Part shown: positions 1-6,454 of the stretch, in pieces
Layout: the number at the start of each line of letters is the position of its first letter
How positions within the stretch are numbered: position 1 is the first letter of the stretch
Source of the DNA: Pseudomonas khorasanensis
Lineage (GTDB): Bacteria > Pseudomonadota > Gammaproteobacteria > Pseudomonadales > Pseudomonadaceae
DNA: 64,000 nucleotides
NCBI RefSeq assembly: GCF_014268505.2
Contig: NZ_JABWQP020000001.1
Coordinates: forward strand, 434,001-498,000
Direction: 5' to 3'
Notes under the pieces: generated by a model
Seen by the model: only the letters and a program-made list of their open reading frames with translations
Database searches by the model: none
Told to the model about the DNA's origin: nothing
Translations under genes and position numbers: made by a program

Positions 1-433
1 TGTTTAGGTAACCTTCACCTTGCCCTGGTGGCGGTTCTACCGTGTCGAAGAAGCCCTGACTCCCAAGCTGCGCGTTTGATAGCACAGGCACCTTTCCATC
101 CTTAGCCCAGCCTACAAGGCTGCTAACAGGTTGGTCTTTGTCTTTCGATCTTCCGTAGTCCCTCACAAGACGGTCTTCAGACCGAATCCGACCTTGAATG
201 GCGTCTGAGTACGACTCAACGTCGGAACGATTTTTTCCTGCTACCAAGTCTGGAAAAGATACTCCCAGTGCTGTCGCTATCTTTTGCAAGTCGTGGAGAT
301 TGGGCTGACGAGCCCCTTTCTCGTAATTGCCTATCCGAGACTGTGATTCCCAACCGCAAGCGAAAGCAAGGGCTTGTTGGCTCATGCCCTTGGCTTTGCG
401 GTATTGCTTAATACGTTCGCCGAGTGTGTTCAT
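1..433 (-). CDS. Phage CI/LexA-like repressor (partial, C-terminus off window)
   Basis: I translated this by eye: the frame is open from an ATG at 433 leftward through the window edge, giving about 144 codons. The N-terminus (MNTLGERIKQYRKAKGMSQQ, residues 1-20) begins a classic Xre/Cro-type helix-turn-helix, followed by a linker and a hydrophilic stretch. The stretch near the edge (PVSSLVGWAKDGKVPVLSNA) looks like the start of an S24 (LexA/CI) peptidase-like domain; the catalytic Ser/Lys part lies outside the window. It is divergent from the Cro-like gene at 534, the standard lambdoid immunity arrangement, and is expected to repress the rightward early promoter. Family assignment is firm for the DNA-binding half and inferred for the missing half. 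Confidence 0.85.
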   Translation of the reverse strand, partial: MNTLGERIKQYRKAKGMSQQALAFACGWESQSRIGNYEKGARQPNLHDLQKIATALGVSFPDLVAGKNRSDVESYSDAIQGRIRSEDRLVRDYGRSKDKDQPVSSLVGWAKDGKVPVLSNAQLGSQGFFDTVEPPPGQGEGYLN

Positions 434-533
434 GTGCTTTTTTTACCACGCTTTGAAATTATTTATCATCACTTTGCGTGTTGAAATATCTGCGATTCGT
501 GATTAAGATGGCTCCGGCTAATTGGAGGGCATC
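434..533. promoter_or_regulatory. Divergent repressor/cro control region
   Basis: The 100-bp AT-rich gap between the divergent repressor and cro-like genes. On the plus strand TTGAAA (481-486), a 17-bp spacer and TAAGAT (504-509) form a good sigma-70 promoter for the rightward early genes; GGAGGG (524-529) precedes the ATG at 534. CACGC (453-457) and GCGTG (476-480) form an inverted pair that could be part of an operator. A leftward repressor promoter must overlap this segment but I cannot place it confidently. Confidence 0.6.
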
Positions 534-758
534 ATGAATCTGATCGCTGAACACCGAGAGAAAGCTGGAATCAAGCAAAAGGAACTCGTTGTAGCTCTTG
601 GATGGACTCAGGCACGTATAAGCAATTACGAAGCAGGACGTCGAATCGCAGGGCTTACGGAGTGCAGAGCTATAGTCAGAGCGCTCAATAAGCTAGGAGC
701 GCCGTGCAGTCTTGATGACGTATTTCCTCCAGAAATGGAAGAGTCCCAAGCCGCATAG
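534..758 (+). CDS. Cro-like HTH transcriptional regulator
   Basis: A 74-residue protein. The ATG at 534 is chosen over the in-frame TTG at 522 because GGAGGG (524-529) sits at ribosome-binding distance before it. Residues about 5-55 form an Xre-family helix-turn-helix (KQKELVVALGWTQARISNYE), with no effector domain. The position, divergent from a CI-like repressor and at the head of the rightward early genes, gives the Cro or antirepressor role. It would bind operators in the 434-533 gap. An accessory Xre regulator is the alternative, but context strongly favours Cro. Confidence 0.8.
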   Translation: MNLIAEHREKAGIKQKELVVALGWTQARISNYEAGRRIAGLTECRAIVRALNKLGAPCSLDDVFPPEMEESQAA

Positions 759-782
759 AAAAAAGGCGACCCAAGGGTCGCC
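759..782 (-). terminator. Hairpin with A/T tract after cro-like gene
   Basis: GGCGACCC (765-772) and GGGTCGCC (775-782) pair perfectly. The plus strand has six A before the stem, so the intrinsic-terminator form (stem then T run) reads leftward; rightward it is a stem without a T run. No convincing leftward gene ends here. Confidence 0.5.
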
Positions 783-1077
783 CAGTTTCTCCCGATAGCA
801 TCACCACAATGCGGTCGGGTTGCGATGTCGGAAGGCGAGCACACCACATGCCGCCGACCTTCACCGCGTTTCCAAGGCTCGGAAGCCTTGGTGTTGCTGC
901 CGTTCTTACCACAGAGCTGGCAGCTGTTGCGCCAGGGGTGAACAACGGATTGTTCGCCCCGGCACGGTGCCGGTGTTGGTCTTACGAGCCTAGCCGGCTT
1001 TGGGCCTCTCCAGACCACGCGGCAAATGTATCACCAACTTCTGTCGCGCGGCACTGGCAACTTTTAGGATTAATGCC
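783..1077. other. Gap between cro-like and CII-like genes, no supported gene
   Basis: About 295 bp. Open frames exist on both strands but none has a ribosome-binding site plus recognisable protein. The leftward frame contains a CQLC...HVVC...PHC pattern that could bind zinc, but it runs straight through the hairpin at 765-782, so I do not call it. AGGA at 1066-1069 belongs to the next gene. Confidence 0.4.
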
Positions 1078-1596
1078 ATGAGCCGAATTGCTCTGAGTTC
1101 TCTGGAACGGGCGCAGCGGGAAATCCTGCCGCTCGATTTAGCGCTATACCACGCCGCTCGCGATTACCCGGGCGGCGCTGCTGCCATCGCTGCCACGACC
1201 GGTCGTAACCCGACCACGCTGCAGCACAAACTGTCGCCGACCCACCCGAGCCACTCCATTAACATTCAGGAGTTCGGCGAGATCCTCGAACTGACCAAGG
1301 ACCGCCGCATTCTCGATGCGGTGCATGCGCTGGTCGGCGACACGATTTGGCAGGAACTGGCCGACACCTATACCCACGACATGCCCGAAACGCTCACGAC
1401 GGGCATCGCCGAATACTTCCGCCAGGTTGCTGATCTGGCCGAGACCTGGGCCAAGAGCATCGGCGACGGTGTGGTCACCGATCAGGAACTCGCGGCGATT
1501 CGCCTGCAGGTGTTCCGGGGCATTCAAGGGCTGCTCGGGTTGTTCAACCGCGCCACCTACGTCAACCAGACGACGCGAGGTGCTGACCGTGGCTGA
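1078..1596 (+). CDS. Phage regulatory protein CII-like (CP76 family)
   Basis: A 172-residue protein starting at the ATG at 1078, preceded by AGGA (1066-1069). The N-terminal half (LALYHAARDYPGGAAAIAA, then NPTTLQHKLSPTHPSHSINI) is the signature of the phage CII/CP76-type regulator family common in Pseudomonas and enterobacterial prophages; the helical C-terminal half (QVADLAETWAKSIGDGVVTD) is also typical of that family. It is second in the rightward early operon and would influence the lysis-lysogeny choice. Its 3' end overlaps the next gene by 8 bp. The family call rests on pattern recognition without a search. Confidence 0.8.
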   Translation: MSRIALSSLERAQREILPLDLALYHAARDYPGGAAAIAATTGRNPTTLQHKLSPTHPSHSINIQEFGEILELTKDRRILDAVHALVGDTIWQELADTYTHDMPETLTTGIAEYFRQVADLAETWAKSIGDGVVTDQELAAIRLQVFRGIQGLLGLFNRATYVNQTTRGADRG

Positions 1597-1813
1597 CATC
1601 GCCGATTTCGCCAACGATCTGGTGCAGGAACGTATCGATCAAGCCATGGCCGCGCGCAGCGCTGCCAAAGCAGAGAGCGCTGCTCATTCTTTGCTGTTCT
1701 GTGAAGCCTGTGACGACCCGATTCCAGAAGCCCGGCGCTTGGCCCAACCGGGCTGCTCGCAGTGCATCAGCTGCCAATCCCTCTCTGAGCGGGGGATTCA
1801 GCATGCTCGATGA
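1589..1813 (+). CDS. DksA/TraR-type C4 zinc-finger protein
   Basis: A 74-residue protein. I choose the GTG at 1589, with GAGG (1577-1580) eight bases upstream; a GTG at 1580 is possible. The N-terminal helix (FANDLVQERIDQAMAARSAA) and the C4 zinc finger (FCEACDDPIPEARRLAQPGC, then a Cys pair) match the short TraR/phage DksA-like family, whose members bind in the RNA polymerase secondary channel and mimic DksA plus ppGpp. It overlaps the upstream CII-like gene by 8 bp and the downstream replication gene by 11 bp, so the three are translationally linked. Tuning of host transcription during phage growth is inferred. Confidence 0.85.
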   Translation: MADIADFANDLVQERIDQAMAARSAAKAESAAHSLLFCEACDDPIPEARRLAQPGCSQCISCQSLSERGIQHAR

Positions 1814-4022
1814 GGTATTGGGCCAATTCGCCGATTACGGTCTGGAGCCGGCGCAGCCGCTGGTGTTCGGCAAACTGACCCGCTGCAAGACTTCGCAGGA
1901 CAAGGGCAAGGAAAAGAACGGCTGGTACGTGGTTCACGAGCAGCGCACGGAGAAGGGCGATACGCTGATCTTTGGCGCTTTCGGTGACTGGCGTTCGGGC
2001 GAGACGCAGAAGATCAAGGTCAAGGCCGGTCGCATGTCCCCCGAAGAGCGTGAAGTGATGCGCGCTCGCCAAGAAGAAGCCAAGCGCCGCGCCGCCGAAA
2101 TCGCGAGTAACGCTGCGCGGCGGGCCGCGAAAAGGGCGCAGGGTTTATTCGAGCGCATGCCGACCACAGGCCGCAGCGACTACCTGGACCGCAAGCAGAT
2201 CGTTGGCATCAATGTGCGATACGCGCCACGAACTGGTGCGGTACTGGTCCCAATGAAGAATGCCCGTGATCAGATTATGGGCCTGCAGGTGATCTTCCCG
2301 AACAAGCAGGAAGACACCGGCCGCGACAAATCCTACTGGCCTTACGGCATGGCGAAGGAGGGCACCTTTCACTTGCTCGGTCCGCACCCAGAGCCGGGTG
2401 AGCCGGTGCTGGTTTGTGAGGGTTACGCCACCGGCGCCAGCCTGCACATGGCGACCTCGCTCGCTGTGGCCGTGGCATTCGATGCGGGCAACCTGCTCGC
2501 CGTGTGTAAGGCCATGCGCGAGCGTTTTGCCGGCTGCCCGCTGATCATCTGCCGCGATGACGACTGGAAGACTGCCAAGCCTAATGGCGATGCCTGGAAT
2601 CCTGGTGAGGAGAAAGCGAGTAATGCGGCCTTGATCGTCGGCGCCCAGGTGGTCGCGCCGATCTTCTCTGTCGAGCGTCACGACAAATGGACCGACTTCA
2701 ACGACCTGCACGTCGCCGAAGGCCTCGACGCGGTGCGTCGACAAGTCCTCGCGGTGGTCCGTCCGCCCGCTGCCGGTGGATGGAAAGATCAACTCGCCCG
2801 CAGTGAAAGCGGCGCCTTGATCGCGCACATGCAGAACGTGGAACTGATCCTCGCTCACGACGAGCGCTGGGCCGGCGTGATCAGCTACTGCGCCTTCAGT
2901 TCGAAGATCGTCAAGCTGCGGGCTGCTCCTTATGGCGGTTGTACCGGCGAGTGGGCTGACATCGACGACGTGCGCGTGATGAAGTGGCTCGCTCAGCAGT
3001 ACAACCTGCGCGTGAAGTCCTCGCACGTGATCGAGGCCGTCAGCGTCGTGGCCCACGACCATGCCTTTCACCCGGTGCGTGAGTACTTGAAGAAACTCGA
3101 ATGGGATCGTGTGCCGCGCCTGGAGCGGTGGCTGACCGATGTCATGGGCGTGAAGACAACGGACTACACGTCCAAGGTCGGCAAGCGCTGGATGATCTCG
3201 GCCGTGGCGCGGGTGATGAAGCCCGGCTGCAAGGCGGACTCGGTGATGATCCTCGAAGGCGTACAAGGCGCCGGTAAATCGACCGCCATGAGCGTGCTCG
3301 GCGGTGAGTGGTTCATGGATACGCCGTTTGCCCTCGGTGACAAGGACGGCTTCCAAGCGATCCGCGGTAAGTGGATCGTCGAGCTGGGCGAACTGGACAG
3401 TTTCAACAAGGCCGAGAGCACCAAGGCCAAGCAGTTCTTCTCGGCCTCGACCGACACCTATCGCGAAAGCTATGGCCGCAGAACGTTGGACGTGCCACGC
3501 CAGTGTGTTTTCGTCGGTACCACCAACCAGGACGAGTACCTCAAGGACGCCACCGGCAACCGCCGTTATTGGCCGGTGGCTTGTACCAAGGTCGACGTGG
3601 CACTGCTGCGCGAGATCCGCGACCAGCTCTGGGCCGAAGCGATGTTCTGCTTTGAGGCCGGCGACCTCTGGTGGGTAACGCGAGAGGAAGCGCCGATGTT
3701 CAGCGAGGAGCAGGACGAACGCTTTGTGGTGGACGAATGGGAAACGCCCATCCTGACCTGGCTTGAAGAGTCGCAGATCGGCGAGACCACTACCGGCAGT
3801 GAGGTGATGAGTCAGGCGCTCAAGCTCGATCCCGGTCATTGGGGTAAACCGGAGCAGATGCGTGTGGGAGCGATCCTGCATCGATTGGGGTGGCGACGGT
3901 TCCGTTTGGGTGCCTTGAGCAAGAGCGGCCAGCGGCCTTGGGCGTACAAGAAACCTGAGGGTTGGGGCAGGGCGCCGGCGCTGGAACAACCTGCGTTTGA
4001 GGAGCCTTGCTTCGATGATTAA
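1803..4022 (+). CDS. Toprim-VapE phage replication protein (primase-helicase)
   Basis: A 739-residue protein. The ATG at 1803 follows a GCGGGGG Shine-Dalgarno and overlaps the zinc-finger gene; the longer frame to 1701 would lie entirely over that gene. The N-terminal part has a Toprim-like segment (PVLVCEGYATGAS near residue 205, ICRDDDW near 250) as in phage primases. The C-terminal part is a VapE/virulence-protein-E helicase: Walker A GVQGAGKST (about 486-494), Walker B-like WIVELGEL (about 523-530), and the arginine-bearing GNRRYWPV (about 585). Such proteins initiate phage or satellite DNA replication, often at iterons placed just downstream, which fits the repeat-rich gap starting at 4375. 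Confidence 0.88.
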   Translation: MLDEVLGQFADYGLEPAQPLVFGKLTRCKTSQDKGKEKNGWYVVHEQRTEKGDTLIFGAFGDWRSGETQKIKVKAGRMSPEEREVMRARQEEAKRRAAEIASNAARRAAKRAQGLFERMPTTGRSDYLDRKQIVGINVRYAPRTGAVLVPMKNARDQIMGLQVIFPNKQEDTGRDKSYWPYGMAKEGTFHLLGPHPEPGEPVLVCEGYATGASLHMATSLAVAVAFDAGNLLAVCKAMRERFAGCPLIICRDDDWKTAKPNGDAWNPGEEKASNAALIVGAQVVAPIFSVERHDKWTDFNDLHVAEGLDAVRRQVLAVVRPPAAGGWKDQLARSESGALIAHMQNVELILAHDERWAGVISYCAFSSKIVKLRAAPYGGCTGEWADIDDVRVMKWLAQQYNLRVKSSHVIEAVSVVAHDHAFHPVREYLKKLEWDRVPRLERWLTDVMGVKTTDYTSKVGKRWMISAVARVMKPGCKADSVMILEGVQGAGKSTAMSVLGGEWFMDTPFALGDKDGFQAIRGKWIVELGELDSFNKAESTKAKQFFSASTDTYRESYGRRTLDVPRQCVFVGTTNQDEYLKDATGNRRYWPVACTKVDVALLREIRDQLWAEAMFCFEAGDLWWVTREEAPMFSEEQDERFVVDEWETPILTWLEESQIGETTTGSEVMSQALKLDPGHWGKPEQMRVGAILHRLGWRRFRLGALSKSGQRPWAYKKPEGWGRAPALEQPAFEEPCFDD

Positions 4023-4374
4023 AACGATCGATATGGCCCTTAAGCAATGGGCGCAGGAGCTGCACAGCGATGAGGTCGCCGCCGGTTACTCGGGCGGCAA
4101 CATGGTCGCGATGATGATGGAAAGCGGTGGCCAGCTTGTGCGCGGAAGGCGCGGGAGCAGGGTGCCGCTGGAAGCCTCACTGGACATCGAGCGGATCGTC
4201 AAGAAACGCCTTGATCCCGAGCTGATGACGGTGGTCAAGGTGCACTACTTCCAGCCTGATGCGCCCTTGACTGCGCGTCTGGCTCAGAGTGGCTGCACAC
4301 GCAACCTCTACTACCAACGCCTGCATGACGCTCACATCGTGGTCGAGCACTTCCTGCTGGGGGAAGCGGCTTGA
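4015..4374 (+). CDS. Small phage protein, putative late-gene regulator
   Basis: A 119-residue protein beginning at the ATG at 4015, overlapping the replication gene stop by 8 bp and preceded by GAGGAG. The C-terminal half (ASLDIERIVKKRLDPELMTV, then LTARLAQSGCTRNLYYQRLH) reads like the sigma-70 region 4-like helix-turn-helix of Q/RinA-type phage late activators or antiterminators, a class usually found between replication and lysis genes, as here. The function is inferred from that resemblance and position; I did not recognise a specific family. Confidence 0.6.
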   Translation: MIKTIDMALKQWAQELHSDEVAAGYSGGNMVAMMMESGGQLVRGRRGSRVPLEASLDIERIVKKRLDPELMTVVKVHYFQPDAPLTARLAQSGCTRNLYYQRLHDAHIVVEHFLLGEAA

Positions 4375-4532
4375 TCGTGGGCATTACTCTGGCTCACGCC
4401 GTCCCACTGGCCTGCCTCCGTCCCACTGCTTTTTGCGGTGGTGGGACGGGCGCAGGCCCCGTCGTTGTTGGGCTGTCCCACCGTCCCACCTTTTTCATGC
4501 CTCCCGCCCGTGTATGCGTAGCGGGCATCAAT

Positions 4533-4560
4533 GCGCGTGTTCACGCGCACGCGTGTTTTT
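4533..4560 (+). terminator. Two alternative hairpins ending in T5
   Basis: GCGCGTG (4533-4539) pairs with CACGCGC (4542-4548). The second arm can instead pair, as CACGCG (4542-4547), with CGCGTG (4550-4555), which is followed by TTTTT (4556-4560). The two pairings exclude each other, resembling an antiterminator/terminator choice after the late-regulator gene. The loops are only 2 nt, so it is tentative. Confidence 0.4.
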
Positions 4561-4862
4561 AAATATTCTTTCTATACACGAGAAAAGAGAGATAAAAGTA
4601 GGACGGTGGGGCAAAGCCCCGATCTACGGGGCTTTCAGACGTCCCACCTAGTTTTAGAGAGGTGGGACGCATGGGACGCCGTAAAAGCAAAAGACAGCCG
4701 GGATAGATATTCACCGACATTCGCCAGCCGTTCACCGGGCGTAACCCACACATTCACCGGATGGCATTAAAACGGTCTTGCTGCCACCAGAATCGACCTG
4801 TAAAAAGGGGCCATCTTCGATGGGTGCGACCGCAAAGCGCGGCAGGCCATCCACCACCTGAC

Positions 4863-4885
4863 CCGGCCATTGCGCCGGTTTTTTT
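4863..4885 (+). terminator. Weak intrinsic terminator before holin gene
   Basis: CCGGC (4863-4867) pairs with GCCGG (4874-4878) across a 6-nt loop and is followed by seven T (4879-4885). The stem is short, so termination would be partial; it is 18 bp upstream of the holin start and could be a target for antitermination. Confidence 0.45.
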
Positions 4886-4902
4886 GTTTAAGGGGCAGGG
4901 CA

Positions 4903-5235
4903 ATGACGAACGAGCAACAGGCACTGGCAGAGATGCCGATCTGGTTGGTGATTGTCCTGTCATTGGTGGGCGGTGTGTCCGGCGAGATGTGGCGCGCCGA
5001 CAAAGACGGGGCGAGAGGCTGGGCATTATTGCGCCGCCTCGCACTTCGGTCCGGTGCCTGCATCGTGTGCGGCGTGTCAGCGATGATGTTGCTGTTCGGT
5101 GCAGGCCTGTCGATCTGGACAGCCGGCGCCCTCGGTTGCCTGACTGCGATGGCCGGCGCCGATGTCGCCATCGGCTTGTACGAGCGCTGGGTGGCCAAGC
5201 GGCTGGACCTGAGCGAGGCCGAGCCGAAGGCATGA
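4903..5235 (+). CDS. Phage holin
   Basis: A 110-residue protein starting at the ATG at 4903 after AAGGGGCAGGG. It has hydrophobic segments at about residues 12-28 (MPIWLVIVLSLVGGVSG) and 50-85 (two closely spaced helices from SGACIVCGVSAMM to GAGLSIWTAGALG), then a charged C-terminal tail (YERWVAKRLDLSEAEPKA). Size, topology and charged tail match small phage holins (phage_holin_3-type). It would permeabilise the inner membrane to release an endolysin, but no endolysin or spanin follows; the next gene is the terminase small subunit, an arrangement common in Pseudomonas siphophages. Confidence 0.75.
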   Translation: MTNEQQALAEMPIWLVIVLSLVGGVSGEMWRADKDGARGWALLRRLALRSGACIVCGVSAMMLLFGAGLSIWTAGALGCLTAMAGADVAIGLYERWVAKRLDLSEAEPKA

Positions 5236-5563
5236 GCCGGGCAGGCCCGGGAGGGCGCCGATTTTTACGGGTCCTCCCTGAGGGCCGCCCCCTACACGGG
5301 TTATCGAACTCGCGGATTCTCTCTAGCTGAAACCTTCGCAGGGATGTCCGTCTTTCCAAACGGATGGGGCAGGGCATGGCACTCGGATGCAGGCTCGACC
5401 GACCGGACCGGCAGAAAACTGCCGGGGACCCTGGGGACTTTCAAAGGACACGGGGTCGGAAACCCGCGGGATCGTGTTAGTGGGAGGCCCGCCAGCTTAC
5501 TGAAATTTCAATCCATTGAAATCTTGAAAGGATTCATTGAAAAGCCGCTGAAAAGGAGGGCTT
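5236..5563. other. Non-coding gap before terminase small subunit, possible cos/packaging site
   Basis: No supported gene. Near the 3' end, ATTTCAAT (5505-5512) and ATTGAAAT (5515-5522) form a perfect inverted repeat, and TTGAAA recurs at 5516, 5524 and 5537, all within 60 bp of the terminase gene. In lambda-like phages the terminase small subunit binds repeated sites (cosB) just upstream of its own gene; this placement is the same. GGGGAC also repeats near 5425-5445. Assignment as a cos region is inference. Confidence 0.4.
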
Positions 5564-6166
5564 ATGAGCACAGCTACGTACCTGTCAAAGAGCGCCTTTG
5601 CTGCGCACATCGGACGGTCGCCGAGTTACATCACCTGGCTGAAGGAAAACGGTCGACTGGTCCTGTCCCCCAATGGAAAGCAAGTCGATGTTCAGGCCAC
5701 TGAAGCGTTGATCCGTGATACCGCGGACCCGAGCAAGGCTGCCGTCGCTGCTCGCCACCAACAGGATCGGCTTCAGCGTGATGTGTACGGTCACGTCGCA
5801 GCCCAATCCGAGCCGACCAACATGGCTGCGCCGCCGCCCGTTGATCCTGCGCAGGGGCAGACTCCAGACTTCCAGAAAGCACGAGCGCATCGCGAGCATT
5901 ACTTGGCGCGGATGGCGGAGATGGAGTTTCGTAAGGCACAGGGCGAATTGGTGGAAATCAGCTTCGTACAGAAGGCTGCGTATGAGACGGCACGCTTGCT
6001 CAATCAATCATTGATGAGCATGTCGCCTCAATTAGCACCGCAGCTCGCTGCGATGTCCGATCCGTGGGAGGTGGAGAGGCAGCTAATGGCTGCGCTGCGC
6101 CAGCGGCTTAACGAAGCGGCTCAGGTGTCTAGTGACGATTTTGGCTTCACATTGGGTGAGTGTTGA
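5564..6166 (+). CDS. Phage terminase small subunit (Nu1/DUF1441-like)
   Basis: A 200-residue protein from the ATG at 5564 behind AAAAGGAGGGCTT. The N-terminal winged-helix motif (LSKSAFAAHIGRSPSYITWL) is the DNA-recognition domain of Nu1-like packaging proteins; a Pro/Gln-rich linker (about 85-105) and a long helical stretch (HREHYLARMAEMEFRKAQGE) then an assembly domain follow. It would recognise the packaging site and recruit the large subunit. The protein looks complete, ending in ...DFGFTLGEC, but the expected large-subunit gene does not follow; the phage module ends here. This absence is the main oddity of the island. Confidence 0.85.
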   Translation: MSTATYLSKSAFAAHIGRSPSYITWLKENGRLVLSPNGKQVDVQATEALIRDTADPSKAAVAARHQQDRLQRDVYGHVAAQSEPTNMAAPPPVDPAQGQTPDFQKARAHREHYLARMAEMEFRKAQGELVEISFVQKAAYETARLLNQSLMSMSPQLAPQLAAMSDPWEVERQLMAALRQRLNEAAQVSSDDFGFTLGEC

Positions 6167-6454
6167 AAGCACCTGCTGGCAAGCATTACTCGGCTCGCAG
6201 CGAGAACGAGTGAGACCCTGCTCTTAATCAAGCGCGGTTACCAAAAGCTGTCGAAATCCGGGGGGACTCTCAAGCATGGCTTCATCTTGCAAATTGAGAA
6301 AGTTTTGAGCTACCGTCTCTACTGCGCTGGTGCGGCGCATTGAAACCTGAGAAGGACGCACTGTTGTACTGATGGCCCTGAATGAAATTCCCATTTCTAT
6401 GCGGGCCGATTTTTCTGACCGTAGGGTGCCCAAGTAGGCATCAAAGGCTAAAAA
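6167..6454. other. Junction gap after terminase small subunit
   Basis: 288 bp where large terminase would be expected. A short rightward open stretch beginning at the ATG at 6372 (MALNEIPISMRADFSDRRVP) ends after about 21 codons and could be debris; a 69-codon leftward frame has no recognisable product. I see no transposase, attachment-like repeat or RNA gene. Confidence 0.4.

Larger units (their letters stand above)
4375..4902. promoter_or_regulatory. Repeat-rich non-coding gap, candidate phage origin/control region
   Basis: No supported gene in 528 bp. It holds GTCCCAC at 4401, 4420, 4475, 4483 and 4641 and the complement GTGGGAC at 4441 and 4662. The copies at 4640-4649 and 4660-4669 form a 10-bp stem (CGTCCCACCT/AGGTGGGACG). 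An AT-rich, purine-rich stretch lies at 4556-4605. Three TTCACCG copies at 4710, 4731 and 4753 are spaced 21 and 22 bp. AT-rich DNA plus phased repeats beside a VapE-type initiator suggests an origin; a regulatory role is the alternative. Confidence 0.5.

Noticed and set aside
626..1018. Leftward frame with CQLC...HVVC...PHC, a possible zinc protein
   Set aside because: Runs through the cro-like coding region and a perfect hairpin; no ribosome-binding site or known family.
2145..3989. 614-codon open frame on the minus strand
   Set aside because: Antisense of the Toprim-VapE gene; no motifs, no Shine-Dalgarno.
4754..5377. Long frames opposite the holin gene
   Set aside because: Arg/Pro-rich shadows without motifs; the plus-strand holin has membrane helices and a good Shine-Dalgarno.
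6224..6433. 69-codon leftward frame between terS and the cargo gene
   Set aside because: No family, no start signal; could be random in a junction.
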